Shown here piece by piece: positions 39,484-48,716 of a stretch of DNA of 64,000 nt. Positions within the stretch are counted from its first letter, which is position 1. Every line of letters starts with the position of its first letter. The position numbers and the translations under genes are program-made. Below the pieces are notes generated by a model. It saw only the letters and a program-made list of their open reading frames with translations. It was not told where the DNA came from and made no database searches. Location of the stretch: the NCBI RefSeq assembly GCF_029846175.1, contig NZ_JARWAC010000001.1, forward strand, positions 337,482 to 401,481, written 5' to 3'. Origin of the DNA: Sphaerisporangium sp. TRM90804. Lineage in GTDB: Bacteria > Actinomycetota > Actinomycetes > Streptosporangiales > Streptosporangiaceae.

Positions 39484-40602
39484 TCACAGCCAGTCGCGCC
39501 GCTTGAAGACCAGGTACAGCGTGCCGCAGACCATGGCCATGAGCGCCACGGCGAACGGGTAGCCGAACACCCACGACAGCTCGGGCATGTGCGTGAAGTT
39601 CATGCCGTAGATGGTGCCGACGAGGGTGGGCGCGAACAGGATGGCCGCCCAGGAGGAGATCTTCTTGACCTCCTCGCTCTGCGCGTAGCTGGCCTGGGTG
39701 ACGTTCTTCATCTCCTCGTTCTGCGCCTGGCTCACCAGCGTGGAGTTGACGATGAGGATGTCCTGCAGCATCTGGCGCAGGTTGTCCACCCGCTCGACCA
39801 CCGTGATCGCGTGGTCGGCGACGTCGCGCAGGTAGCGCTGCAGCTCGCCGTCCACGCCGTACTTGGGCGAGCCGGCGATCAGGCCGTTGAGCATGTCCAG
39901 CAGCGGCCGGGTGGCCCGCTGGAACTCGATGACCTCGCGCGAGAGCGCGTAGATGCGGCGCGGCGCCGCCGGGTCGCCGCCGAAGACCTGGACCTCGATC
40001 TCGTCGATGTCCTTCTGCAGGCCCGCGACGACGGGCGCGTAGCCGTCGACCACCGCGTCCAGGATGGCGTACAGGACGGCCTGCGGGCCCTGGCGCAGCA
40101 GGTGCGGGTCGCCCTCCATCCTGCGGCGGACCTTGCCGAGGTCGGGGGCCTCGCTGTGGCGCACGGTCAGCACGAAGTCCTGTCCCAGGAACACGTGGAG
40201 CTCGCCGAACTCCACCTTCTCCGGCGAGTCGAGATACTGCGCGGCCCGCAGCACCAGGAACAGCGTCTCGCCGTACCGGTCGGCCTTGGGGCGCTGGTGC
40301 GCGACGATGGCGTCCTCGACGGCGAGCTCGTGCAGGCCGAACTCCTCGGCGACGTTGAGCATCTCCGCCTCGGCCGGGCGGTACAGGCCGATCCACGCCA
40401 TCCGGCCCGGCTGCGAGCGCAGGCTCGCCACCGCCTCGGGCAGCGACGGCGGGCTGTCGACGCGCCGGCCGTCCACATAGACGGCGTTGTCGATCACGCT
40501 GCGCTGCTGCGCCGGGACGTCGGCCGTCTTCGACCGGGGGTCCATGGACTGCTCGGGCGCGACCTCGTCGTGGCCGTGGCCGGCGCGTCCCGGTGACCGC
40601 AT
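39484..40602 (-). CDS. corA: CorA family magnesium/cobalt transporter
   Basis: A 372-aa channel subunit. The long N-terminal cytoplasmic domain includes WIGLYRPAEAEMLNVAEEFGLHELAVEDA and DRYGETLFLVLRAA; the long stalk helix contains QMLQDILIVNSTLVSQAQNEEMK. Two transmembrane helices end the protein, with the selectivity motif YGMNFTHMPEL between them and a basic C-terminus (FKRRDWL). ATG 40602 gives the expected length; a longer upstream open frame is not supported. Members form pentamers that import Mg2+ (also Co2+ or Ni2+). Confidence 0.93.
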   Translation of the reverse strand: MRSPGRAGHGHDEVAPEQSMDPRSKTADVPAQQRSVIDNAVYVDGRRVDSPPSLPEAVASLRSQPGRMAWIGLYRPAEAEMLNVAEEFGLHELAVEDAIVAHQRPKADRYGETLFLVLRAAQYLDSPEKVEFGELHVFLGQDFVLTVRHSEAPDLGKVRRRMEGDPHLLRQGPQAVLYAILDAVVDGYAPVVAGLQKDIDEIEVQVFGGDPAAPRRIYALSREVIEFQRATRPLLDMLNGLIAGSPKYGVDGELQRYLRDVADHAITVVERVDNLRQMLQDILIVNSTLVSQAQNEEMKNVTQASYAQSEEVKKISSWAAILFAPTLVGTIYGMNFTHMPELSWVFGYPFAVALMAMVCGTLYLVFKRRDWL

Positions 40603-40706
40603 CAGATCTTTCAGCCCACGCGTTCGACGCTCTGGCACGGCACCCCTCCCGAGACACTGCGGACGGCCGCGGACCCGCGCCCGGCGGGGCCCACCCGTGT
40701 CAGACC

Positions 40707-41216
40707 CTAGCCTGATATGGGAGAAATGCTGCGTAGGTACTGGTCGAGCCTGCGGCGGGCCTGCTCGCGCACGCGGCGGCGAAGCGCCGGCGTCTTGGCG
40801 AACAGCAGGCCGATCGGCCGGCCGTACGCCATCGTGGACCACCGGCGGAAGTCGAACTCGTCGTGGTGGCGGACGATCAGGCCGTCCTCGAACCGGAACA
40901 GGACGTCGGCGTTGCTGACCACCCGCCTGCCCGTCGGCGGGTAGACGTAGCGCATCGTGCGGTGGGCGGTGGCCGAGTGGTCGTCGGCCGTGATGTCGCG
41001 GGCCGTCACCTCCACGCCGCCGCCGTCGAGCAGCATGCGCCACATGGCCATGACCCGGTCGCGCCCCTCCACCTCGGTGAGGACGGCGTCGCCGAAGCTC
41101 ACGTCCGGGTGGTAGCACCGGCCCATGACCTCGGTGTCCGCCTGCGCGAAGGCATCGTAGAACCGCCGGATCAGCCGCAGGTGATCGGCACGGCGCGGCG
41201 TGCGGTAGTTCGACAT
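40707..41216 (-). CDS. NTF2-like/SnoaL-like protein
   Basis: A 169-aa cone-shaped fold protein. N-terminal HLRLIRRFYDAFAQADTEVMGRCYHPDVSFGD and the later LFRFEDGLIVRHHDEFDFRRWS are the standard NTF2-like helix and strand elements, and WSTMAYGRP continues the last strands. A basic C-terminal extension (RRRVREQARRRLDQYL) is added. Family members include polyketide cyclases, dehydratases and binding proteins; no substrate can be named. It lies 9 nt downstream of the amidohydrolase gene on the same strand, so they may be co-transcribed. Confidence 0.85.
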   Translation of the reverse strand: MSNYRTPRRADHLRLIRRFYDAFAQADTEVMGRCYHPDVSFGDAVLTEVEGRDRVMAMWRMLLDGGGVEVTARDITADDHSATAHRTMRYVYPPTGRRVVSNADVLFRFEDGLIVRHHDEFDFRRWSTMAYGRPIGLLFAKTPALRRRVREQARRRLDQYLRSISPISG

Positions 41217-41225
41217 ATTCCCAGC

Positions 41226-42131
41226 TTAGAGGCCCAGAAGCCGCCTTCCGTTATCCCAGCAGACCGCCCGCAGCCAATCGTCGCGGAGGTCCAGCCGGGT
41301 CAGGGCGTGCAGTTGGTGGGCGTAGGGGTACGGGATGGTCGGAAAGTCCGAGCCGAGCACGATCTTGCCTGCTAGACCGAGGTCGCGCAAGCGCGGGCGA
41401 TGACGCGCGGGGAACGGCGCCGTCCGCTCGGCGAAGTCGGTGAAGGCCATGGTCGTGTCGAGGCGGACGTTGGCGTACCGTTCGGCCAGGTCCAGGAACT
41501 CCTCGTACTCGGGCATGCCGAGGTGGGCGACGACCACCGCGAGCCCCGGATGCCGCGCGAGGACGTCCCCGATGGGCCCCGGGCCGGTGCACCGGCCCGG
41601 CACCGGCATCGACGAGGCGTGCACCACCACCGGCACGCCCGCCTCGGCCAGCAGCCCCCACACCGGTTCGAGGTCCTCGTGCCGGGGGTCGAAGGCGCCC
41701 ACCTGGAGGTGCACCTTGAACACGCGCGCGCCCCGCTCCAGGGCCGCCCGCACGTCGTCCAGCACGCCGGGCTCGGGGAAGAACGTCGCCGACGGCACGC
41801 AGCCGGGGGTGGCGTCCGCGAAGTCGAGCGTCCAGTCGTTGAGGCTGCGCGCCATGCCCGGCCGGTGCGCGTAGGCCAGCGCGGTGAACCACCGCACCCC
41901 CATCGCCCGCAACCGCGCCACCCGCTCCTCCCGGGGCAGCCGGTAGCGGATCTCCCACCCCTGCCCCACCAACGGCCCGCCGTTGTCGAAGTGGTGCCAC
42001 ACCCGGCGCTCCATCCGCTCGGGCAGGAAGTGCACATGCACGTCCACCACCCCCGGCACCCCCAGCGCCCGGCACCACCCGGCCACCGCCCCGTCCTCCA
42101 CTGGCCCCCCGCCCTCGCCACCAGGCCCCAT
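41226..42131 (-). CDS. Amidohydrolase family protein (amidohydrolase 2 / ACMSD-like)
   Basis: A 301-aa TIM-barrel metal hydrolase. The first metal motif is VDVHVHFLPERM near residue 27; others are VFKVHLQVGAFDPR, VVVHASSMPVPG, VVVAHLGMPEYEEFL, and the catalytic aspartate in KIVLGSDFPTIPYPY near 265. This layout is that of amidohydrolase-2 proteins (hydrolases or decarboxylases of aromatic and other acids). ATG 42131 has GGGAGG five nt upstream on the minus strand. The start region itself is part of an imperfect tandem duplication, so the true start could lie further downstream. Confidence 0.82.
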   Translation of the reverse strand: MGPGGEGGGPVEDGAVAGWCRALGVPGVVDVHVHFLPERMERRVWHHFDNGGPLVGQGWEIRYRLPREERVARLRAMGVRWFTALAYAHRPGMARSLNDWTLDFADATPGCVPSATFFPEPGVLDDVRAALERGARVFKVHLQVGAFDPRHEDLEPVWGLLAEAGVPVVVHASSMPVPGRCTGPGPIGDVLARHPGLAVVVAHLGMPEYEEFLDLAERYANVRLDTTMAFTDFAERTAPFPARHRPRLRDLGLAGKIVLGSDFPTIPYPYAHQLHALTRLDLRDDWLRAVCWDNGRRLLGL

Positions 42132-42605
42132 CACGCCTCCCACCACCCGAGCCCCGCCCACACCCACCCTCAGCCGCCCCCGGACCGCCACCACGCACGA
42201 CCACCGCCCCGCCCGCCACCGCCCCGGCCCGTATCGCCAAACCCCATCACGCCACCACCACCCGCCCCCGCCCACACCCCCACAACCACCCTCAGCCGCC
42301 CCCGAACCGCCACCACGCACGACCACGCGGCCCTGCCGCCGCGCACACCCCACGCGGCCCGCCACCCTCATCCCTGAAGGCCACCGCGCCAACCAGTTCC
42401 ACCGTCCCGCAAAGCCCCGGCCCTGTCATGTCACCGTCCCCCACGGCCACCCCCGACGGCCACCGCCTCGGGCGGCCTGGACACCCGCCGGCCGCTTTTC
42501 GAACGATGTTCTGGGGCGGGTGGAACACCGCACCCCGCCGGCCGTGCGAGGCTATGTCCCGCGCGTCATCACCCCACGTACGCGTACTTCGACGGGAGGT
42601 GCCCC
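42132..42605. other. GC-rich intergenic region with degenerate tandem repeats
   Basis: No convincing gene in about 474 nt between the divergent amidohydrolase and M50-like genes. The plus strand is strongly C-rich from 42132 to about 42400 and contains a duplicated unit of about 116-122 bp. The part after 42480 is more balanced and presumably holds the promoter of the M50-like gene. Confidence 0.6.
42164..42326. repeat. 41-bp direct repeat, two copies 122 bp apart
   Basis: Positions 42164-42204 and 42286-42326 match at 40 of 41 bases. Flanking sequence is also alike: CATCACGCC occurs at 42129 and again at 42245. The older unit therefore includes the start codon region of the amidohydrolase gene. 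Confidence 0.75.
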
Positions 42606-43340
42606 CTGGAGACGCTCCGGGATCTCTGGACACGACTGACGGCCGTCCAGCCGGAACCGCCGCTGTGGATCACGATGCTGGCCGCGCTCGCCGCGCTGCT
42701 CGTCGTCGCCTACCCCACCTCGTGGCACCTGGCCCGAGGGCTGATCACGGTCGCGCACGAGGGCGGGCACGCGCTGGTGGCGCTGCTCACCCGGCGCAAG
42801 CTCCAGGGCATCCGCCTGCACTCCGACACCTCCGGCGTCACGCTCACCCGTGGCAGGCCCACCGGCCCCGGGATGATCTTCACGGCCGCCGCCGGGTACG
42901 TCGCCCCCTCGCTGATCGGTCTCGGCGCCGCCTGGCTGACCGCCGCCGGGTACATCACCATCCTGCTGTGGACGGTGCTCCTCCTGCTCGCGGGCATGCT
43001 GCTGATGATCCGCAACATGTTCGGCGTCGTGTCGCTGCTGGCGATCGGCGGCGCCGTGTTCGCCCTGTCCTGGTACGCGCCCCAGGAGATACAGGCCGCG
43101 GGCGCGCACGCCGCGGCCTGGTTCCTCCTGCTCGGCGGCATCCGCCCCATCCTGGAACTGCGCGGCAAGCGGCGTCGCGGCAGGGCTCCGGACTCCGACG
43201 CCGACCAGCTCGCCCGCCTCACCCACCTGCCCGGAAGCTTCTACGTGGCGTTCTTCCTCCTGGTGTCCGCCACCGCCCTCGTCGCCGGCGCCTACCTGCT
43301 CGCCCCCATCGACCTGCCGCCCCTTTCCCTGCCCGGCTGA
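42606..43340 (+). CDS. M50-like membrane metallopeptidase, probable CTG start
   Basis: A 244-aa integral membrane protein. The zinc motif TVAHEGGHALVALL (HExxH) lies near residue 52, within the first of about five hydrophobic segments, as in M50B-type peptidases. ATG 42675 lacks any ribosome site and would cut off a plausible N-terminal helix, whereas CTG 42606 lies 5 nt after GGGAGGT and adds ETLRDLWTRLTAVQPEPPLW in frame; no ATG, GTG or TTG is available between. I therefore favour CTG. Function (intramembrane proteolysis or a degenerate relative) is not known; the usual NPxxDG motif is absent. Confidence 0.78.
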   Translation: METLRDLWTRLTAVQPEPPLWITMLAALAALLVVAYPTSWHLARGLITVAHEGGHALVALLTRRKLQGIRLHSDTSGVTLTRGRPTGPGMIFTAAAGYVAPSLIGLGAAWLTAAGYITILLWTVLLLLAGMLLMIRNMFGVVSLLAIGGAVFALSWYAPQEIQAAGAHAAAWFLLLGGIRPILELRGKRRRGRAPDSDADQLARLTHLPGSFYVAFFLLVSATALVAGAYLLAPIDLPPLSLPG

Positions 43341-43733
43341 GGCAGGGCGAGCCCGGCACCGTAAGCCGGACGGCACGCCGCCGGCGCCGTTCACCGTCCT
43401 GCACCGCGGCGTGGATCGGGATGGAGCCGATCTCGTCCTGGACGGCGAACTCAGCCCCAGGACCACCTGCCTGTCACCGGCGGCGCCGCAGGACACGTCA
43501 CCCCCCTTGCTGGGCACGGTGGAGGCCGGGCCGCTCACGGTCGAGACCGTCGCCGCTCACGGTGGAGGCGCTGTAATCCACCCCGGCGCGCAGCTCGCCC
43601 ACCAGCCCCACCCGCTCCGCGGACCGGCAACAGAGGCCCCGGCGGGCAGTGCCCCCCGGCCGCGCCCGGGGGGCACTGCGCAAGCGCGACGGCGGGGTCC
43701 ACCATCGTCACCGGCGCGCCCGGGCGCGTGGCA
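43341..43733. other. Convergent intergenic region
   Basis: About 390 nt between the stop codons of the M50-like gene and sbcC. Frames here have no recognisable product. The one clear element is the hairpin at 43646-43679. Confidence 0.6.
43646..43679. terminator. 14-bp GC-rich hairpin, probable bidirectional terminator
   Basis: GCAGTGCCCCCCGG (43646-43659) pairs perfectly with 43666-43679 across a 6-nt loop. It lies between two converging genes, 55 nt beyond the sbcC stop. Confidence 0.78.
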
Positions 43734-46700
43734 TCAGCCCAAGGGGGCCGTGAAGTCGGGGACCGTCACGGACAGGGTGGAGCCGAAGCGGTTCTTCACC
43801 ACCTTGAGCTGGGCGGGGATGCGGGCGCGCAGCTCGCCGACGTGGCTGACGATGCCGACGGCCCGGCCGCCGTCCCGCAGCTCGTCCAGGATGTCCAGGA
43901 CGCCGTCCAGCGTGTCCTCGTCGAGGGTGCCGAAACCCTCGTCGATGAAGAGCGTGCCGAGCTCGACCCCGCCGGCCTCGGCGGTCACCACGTCGGCGAG
44001 CGCGAGGGCCAGGGCGAGGGACGTCATGAACGCCTCGCCGCCGGAGAGCGTGGCGGGGTCGCGGTCCATCCCGGTCCAGCCGTCGAGCACCCGCAACCCG
44101 AGGCCGCCGCCGGAGCGCTTGCGGTCGGCCGCGGACTTGCGTTTGTCGTACAGCAGCAGGTAGCGGCCTCCGGACATGTGGTCGAGCCGGTGGTTGGCGG
44201 CGTCGACCACCTGGCGCAGCCGCTCGCCGAGCACGTACGACGACAGGCGCATGTGCGCGGTGTTGTCCCCGGAGGTGCCGCCGGCCAGCTCGGCGAGGCG
44301 CCTGGCCAGGTGGTGGCGCTCCTCGGCCGGCCGCCAGCGCTCCAGGGTGTCGTCCAGGTCTTCGGCCAGCGCGGCGAGCTGCCCCTGCCGGGCGGCGGCC
44401 TGGTCGCGGGCGGAGGAACGCGCGCCGTGCTCGCGCTCGGCGGCCTCGTGCGCCTGTTCCAGCGCGGCGAGATCGGGCGGGGGGACGGCGGCGACGGCGG
44501 CCAGGGCGGGATCGGCCAGCAGCTTGGCCACGGCGGCCCGCTCGGCGTCCAGTTCCCGCAGCCGCGCGGCCATGGCCTCACGGTCGGCGACCGGCCGCGC
44601 GGCCGCCCGGGCGTCCGCCACGCCGGGGAAGCCGGCGTCGGTGGCCGCGGACTCCGCACGGGCCAGCGCCGCCGCCCGCTCGGCGGCCGCGGCGTGGGCG
44701 GCCCGCCCCGACTCGGCGGCGTCCCGAAGCAGCTCCGCCTCGTCGGTGAGCCGTTCCAGGCGTGCCGCCAGCGTGGCGTCCTCGCCCCTGGCGGCGTCGA
44801 GCACGGCGGCGAGCCGCTCGGCGTCCTCCGACAGCCCCTGGGCCCTCGCGCGCTCGGAGGCGATCTCCACGCCGACCCGCGTGGAGATCTCCGTCAGCTC
44901 GGCCATCTCGGTCTCGACCCGCGCCGTCGCCTCGGCGAACTCGGTCTCCCGGCCCGCCAGCTCCCGCACCTCGGCCAGAACCTCCTCAGCCTCCCCCCAA
45001 GCCGCCTCGGCCCACTCGACGGTGGGCTCCGAACCCGACCACCCCGCCGGACCGACCTCGCCCCCACCACCACCGGCACCCCGCTCCGCGGAAGCCACCC
45101 CAGCCTCGGCATCGCCCCCCGAGGCCGACAGCGCCGCCAGACCGTCCTGAGTCGCGCCTCCACCGGCACCCGCCTCTTCCCAGCCGGTCACGGTGTCGTC
45201 GGCAGATCCCTTCGGGAAGGCGGGGCCTTGCTCGACTCGGGTGCGGGTCTCCCCGGCGCCTCCGGCCGGGATGGGCCCCGTGCCCTCGGCCAGACCCTCT
45301 GTGCCGGGCCCGGTGGGGCCGGTGTTGTGGTCGGTGATGCCGGTGACCGGGCCTGTGACGTCGGCGCCTGGACCCGCGGTGTCCGCCTCTGCGCCCGCGC
45401 CGGCCGCCTCGGCGCGGGTCTCGGCCGCCAGGGAGGCGTACTCGCTCCAGTGGCCGCGGCGGGCCGCCTCGCGGGCCTCCTCGTGGGCGTCGTCGGCGTC
45501 GGCGACGCGGGTGGCGGCCTCTACGGCGTCGGCCAGGAGGGCGGTCTCGCGCGTGAGGCGGTCGCGACGGACGGCCACGCTGGTGTCGGTGCCGCGGGCG
45601 GCGTCGAGGGTGGCGGTGAGGCGCTCCAGATCGGCCCGCAGCCCGGCCCGCTCGGTGTCCTGGCGGGCGATCGTGAGGGCCAGTTCGCGGGCGTCCGCGG
45701 TGGCGGCCTCGACCTCGTTCTGGACGCGCCGGGCCTCCTCCGCGAGGGCGGGCTCCTCGGCCGCGACCTCCCGCAGGCGGGCCAGCTCCGCGACGGCGGC
45801 GTCGTGCACGGCGGCCGCCGCCTCGACGGTCAGACCTCCGGCCCGGGACGTGGCCTCCCGCAGCCCGGACGTCAGGATGGCGACCCGGCCCTCGGCGGCC
45901 TGGCGAGCGTCCTGTGCGGCGTCGTACCGGGCCTGCACCTCATGCTCGTCGTCGACGGTGGGCGCGGGCTCCTCGGGGGTGGCGGGCGCCGGGTGCTCGG
46001 CGGAGCCGCACACCGCGCACGGCTCGCCCGGCGCGAGCCGGCGGGCCAGCTCGGCCGCCATGCCGTCGATGCGGGCCTGCCTGAGCGCGTGCAGACGATC
46101 ACGCAACTCCTGCGCCTCGTCGGTGGCCAGCCGCCGCCGCTCCTCGGCGGCGTCCAGCTCCGCCAGCAGATCGTCACGGCGCCGCGCCTCGGCGAGAACT
46201 CCCTCCGCGGCGTGGCAGGCGGCCTCGGCCGACCGCACCCCCCCGGCCGCCGCCCTGGCCTCGGACAGGCGGGCGTCGAGATCACGAAGGCGGGCGGGCA
46301 GCTCGGCTGCGGCGTCCGCGAGGGCCGCCTCGCGCTCGGCCAGCCGCGCCAGGCTCTCTTCGGCCGCGGCCAGCCCGGCGCCGACCTCCGAGAACCGCGC
46401 CTCATCGTCCCGGCGCAGCTCCAGCCCGGCGAGCTCGTCCCCATGAGCCCGCTCCACCGCCACCAGCCGAACCCGCACGTCATACGCCGCCGCCCCGAGC
46501 CCGCGCCCGGCCTCCCCCGGCCCCTCCCCGACCGCGGGCAGCGAAAGGACAATGCCGTCAGAAGCGAACTCATCGCCACCGCCCGAGGCGTCAGAGCCGG
46601 GAGCCTGCGAGGCGGCCCGCGCCGGCCGCTGGTCATCCGCGAGGTCGCCGGCCGTGGGCGGAAGGTGGGAGAAGCTCTGAGAAGCGGGGGCGCCCGGACC

Positions 46701-48716
46701 GTCCGGAGCGCCGGCCCCGGGGGGCTGAGAGGCGGCCTGCCCCATGCCCCGCACTTCTCGGAGATCGCCGACCGCCGACGGCGGGAGGTCAGCACCCTGC
46801 GAAGCGAGATCGCCCCCACCGCCCGAGGCGTCAGCGCCGGAAGCCTGCGAGGCGGCCCGCCCCGTCCCCCGGTTCTGCGTGAGGTCGCCGGTCGTGGGGA
46901 GAAGGTGGGAGACGCCCAGGGCCTGGGCGACGTGGGCGAGGCCGCCGGGGGTGTCGGGGGCGGGTGTGCGCCACACGGCGGTCAGGAGGGGGGCCGGGAG
47001 GGCCGTCAGGGCGTGCCTCAGGTGCTCCGCGGCGGTGGCGAGGGTGGCGGCGAGCAGGTCGCGGTGGCGGACGGCGTCGAGATCGCTGCGGGCGGTCGCG
47101 ACGGCGGTTCGCGCGGCGGGGAGACGGGACGCGGCCAGGCGCGCCTGGCCGAGCCGTTCGGCGGTCTCCCTGCGCAGGGCGGGCAGGACGGCCAGCCGCT
47201 GAGCGGCCTCGGCTCCCTCGGCCGCCAGGGCGGTGAGCCGCCGGCCCACCTCGGCGTGCTGCTCGCGGACGAGCGCGAGGCGCGCCTCCTCGGGCTGGAG
47301 CTGCGCGAGGCGCGCGATCTCGTCGCGGCGGCCGCGTTCGAGCTCCGCGAGAGCGTCGGGGCCGTGCCGGCCGTCGCCCGCCGAGCGGAGGGAGGCGGGC
47401 AGCAGGGGAAGGGCGCGGGCGATCGCGTCGACGGCCAGCCCTTCGGCCTTGGCTGCGGCCTCCGCGCGCTGCTCGGCCTGGTGGGCCAGGGGCAGGACAC
47501 GGTCGGCGCGCGCGGCCTCCGCGAGGATGGTCTCCAGGTCGGACCGCTCGTCGGCGCGCCTGTCGAGCTCGTCGCGCCGCGCCTCGGCCTCCGCCCGGGC
47601 CCGCTGGAGCTTCGCCAGCTCGCGCCCGCTCTCGAGCCCGGCCCGCGCGGACGCCAGCGCGCCCTCGGCGACCGCGCAGGCCCGGCCACGCTGGGCGAGA
47701 ACCTCCCCGGCGTACGACACGAGCGTTCGCGCCCACGCCCGCGGATCATCCTGCGGGTCGAGCCCGGCGAGCGGATGGACCCGAAGGCCGGCCGTGGCGG
47801 CCGAATCAGGCCGCGCACCGGCCCCGGCCGGAGAACCGGGCTCGGCCGGAGAACCGGGCTCGATGTCGGCCTTGACGACCGAATCGTGCTCGCCGGCGGC
47901 TCCCGCGACCGAATCAGGCTGCGAGCCGGGGTCGGTGAACAGGTCAGACTGCGAACCGTGGCCGGTGAGGGGGGCGGGCTGTGCGGCGAGCCCCGCGGGC
48001 GTGACGGGCTGCGGGGGGTGGTCGGCGCTGGGTTCGAGGAGGGACGGGCCGGCCGCGCCGCGCATGTGGTCGACGACGGAGTCGACTCGCTGGCGGAGTT
48101 CCTGGCGCTCCTGGCCGGTGCGGGTGCGGTGGTCGGCGAGCCAGTGCTCGACCTCGCTGAACACCTTGACGGAGAAGAGCTTCTCCAGCAGCTTGCGGCG
48201 ATCTTCGCCGTCGGCGCGCAGGAAGCGGGCGAAGTCGCCCTGGGGAAGCATCGCCACCTGGCAGAACTGGTCGGCGTTCATGCCCAGGAGGCCGCCGATG
48301 AGCTCCCCCGCCTCGTCGGCGCGGGTGGACAGGAACCGCGACTCCCCCGAGGGGAGCAGCTCCTCAAGGACGGTCTTCGCCTTCTCCTCGACGAAACCCT
48401 CGCCGCGCAGCTTGGGGCGGTGCCAGACCGGCGAGCGGGCGATGCGCAGACGACGGCCCCGCAGGGTCGCCTCCAGGACGACCGAGGGCCCGCGGTCGGC
48501 GGGCGCGTGGTCGCAGCGCAGACGGCGGGCGCTGTTGCGCTGACCCGGGACCTGGCCGTACAGGGCGTAGCACACGGCGTCGAGCACGGTGGTCTTCCCC
48601 GCGCCGGTGGGCCCGTGGACGAGGAACAGGCCCGCCTCGCCCAGCGCGTCGAAGTCGACCTCCTCGCTGCCCGGGAAGGAGCCGAAGGCCGTCAACCGCA
48701 GACGGTGCAGCCTCAT
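43734..48716 (-). CDS. sbcC: Nuclease SbcCD subunit C, enlarged by low-complexity inserts
   Basis: An SMC-like ATPase of 1660 aa that works with SbcD in cutting hairpins and blocked DNA ends. Walker A GPTGAGKTT is at residues 35-43, Q-loop VAMLPQGDFARF near 170, zinc-hook C900-A-V-C903 (GEPCAVCGS) mid-protein, and near the C-terminus LSGGEAFMTSLALALA and LGTLFIDEGFGTLDE. Start ATG 48716 follows GGGAGGGGAG. Actinobacterial SbcC is usually about 1000 aa; the excess comes partly from three Pro/Gly/Ala/Ser-rich inserts in the coiled-coil arms at about residues 218-314, 595-735 and 1105-1233. The middle one includes three exact-period 120-bp repeats. All ATPase motifs are intact, so it may still work. 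Confidence 0.93.
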   Translation of the reverse strand: MRLHRLRLTAFGSFPGSEEVDFDALGEAGLFLVHGPTGAGKTTVLDAVCYALYGQVPGQRNSARRLRCDHAPADRGPSVVLEATLRGRRLRIARSPVWHRPKLRGEGFVEEKAKTVLEELLPSGESRFLSTRADEAGELIGGLLGMNADQFCQVAMLPQGDFARFLRADGEDRRKLLEKLFSVKVFSEVEHWLADHRTRTGQERQELRQRVDSVVDHMRGAAGPSLLEPSADHPPQPVTPAGLAAQPAPLTGHGSQSDLFTDPGSQPDSVAGAAGEHDSVVKADIEPGSPAEPGSPAGAGARPDSAATAGLRVHPLAGLDPQDDPRAWARTLVSYAGEVLAQRGRACAVAEGALASARAGLESGRELAKLQRARAEAEARRDELDRRADERSDLETILAEAARADRVLPLAHQAEQRAEAAAKAEGLAVDAIARALPLLPASLRSAGDGRHGPDALAELERGRRDEIARLAQLQPEEARLALVREQHAEVGRRLTALAAEGAEAAQRLAVLPALRRETAERLGQARLAASRLPAARTAVATARSDLDAVRHRDLLAATLATAAEHLRHALTALPAPLLTAVWRTPAPDTPGGLAHVAQALGVSHLLPTTGDLTQNRGTGRAASQASGADASGGGGDLASQGADLPPSAVGDLREVRGMGQAASQPPGAGAPDGPGAPASQSFSHLPPTAGDLADDQRPARAASQAPGSDASGGGDEFASDGIVLSLPAVGEGPGEAGRGLGAAAYDVRVRLVAVERAHGDELAGLELRRDDEARFSEVGAGLAAAEESLARLAEREAALADAAAELPARLRDLDARLSEARAAAGGVRSAEAACHAAEGVLAEARRRDDLLAELDAAEERRRLATDEAQELRDRLHALRQARIDGMAAELARRLAPGEPCAVCGSAEHPAPATPEEPAPTVDDEHEVQARYDAAQDARQAAEGRVAILTSGLREATSRAGGLTVEAAAAVHDAAVAELARLREVAAEEPALAEEARRVQNEVEAATADARELALTIARQDTERAGLRADLERLTATLDAARGTDTSVAVRRDRLTRETALLADAVEAATRVADADDAHEEAREAARRGHWSEYASLAAETRAEAAGAGAEADTAGPGADVTGPVTGITDHNTGPTGPGTEGLAEGTGPIPAGGAGETRTRVEQGPAFPKGSADDTVTGWEEAGAGGGATQDGLAALSASGGDAEAGVASAERGAGGGGGEVGPAGWSGSEPTVEWAEAAWGEAEEVLAEVRELAGRETEFAEATARVETEMAELTEISTRVGVEIASERARAQGLSEDAERLAAVLDAARGEDATLAARLERLTDEAELLRDAAESGRAAHAAAAERAAALARAESAATDAGFPGVADARAAARPVADREAMAARLRELDAERAAVAKLLADPALAAVAAVPPPDLAALEQAHEAAEREHGARSSARDQAAARQGQLAALAEDLDDTLERWRPAEERHHLARRLAELAGGTSGDNTAHMRLSSYVLGERLRQVVDAANHRLDHMSGGRYLLLYDKRKSAADRKRSGGGLGLRVLDGWTGMDRDPATLSGGEAFMTSLALALALADVVTAEAGGVELGTLFIDEGFGTLDEDTLDGVLDILDELRDGGRAVGIVSHVGELRARIPAQLKVVKNRFGSTLSVTVPDFTAPLG
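46561..46920. repeat. Three in-frame 120-bp tandem repeats inside sbcC
   Basis: Copies at 46561-46680, 46681-46800 and 46801-46920 keep an exact 120-bp (40-codon) period. The outer copies agree at 98 of 120 positions by eye; the middle one is more diverged. They encode about residues 600-719, each unit with LPPTxGDL followed by AASQxPGxD. Confidence 0.88.

Noticed and set aside
43411..43690. Possible gene fragment between the M50-like gene and sbcC
   Set aside because: Frames on both strands give no recognisable motif and are interrupted by the strong hairpin at 43646-43679.
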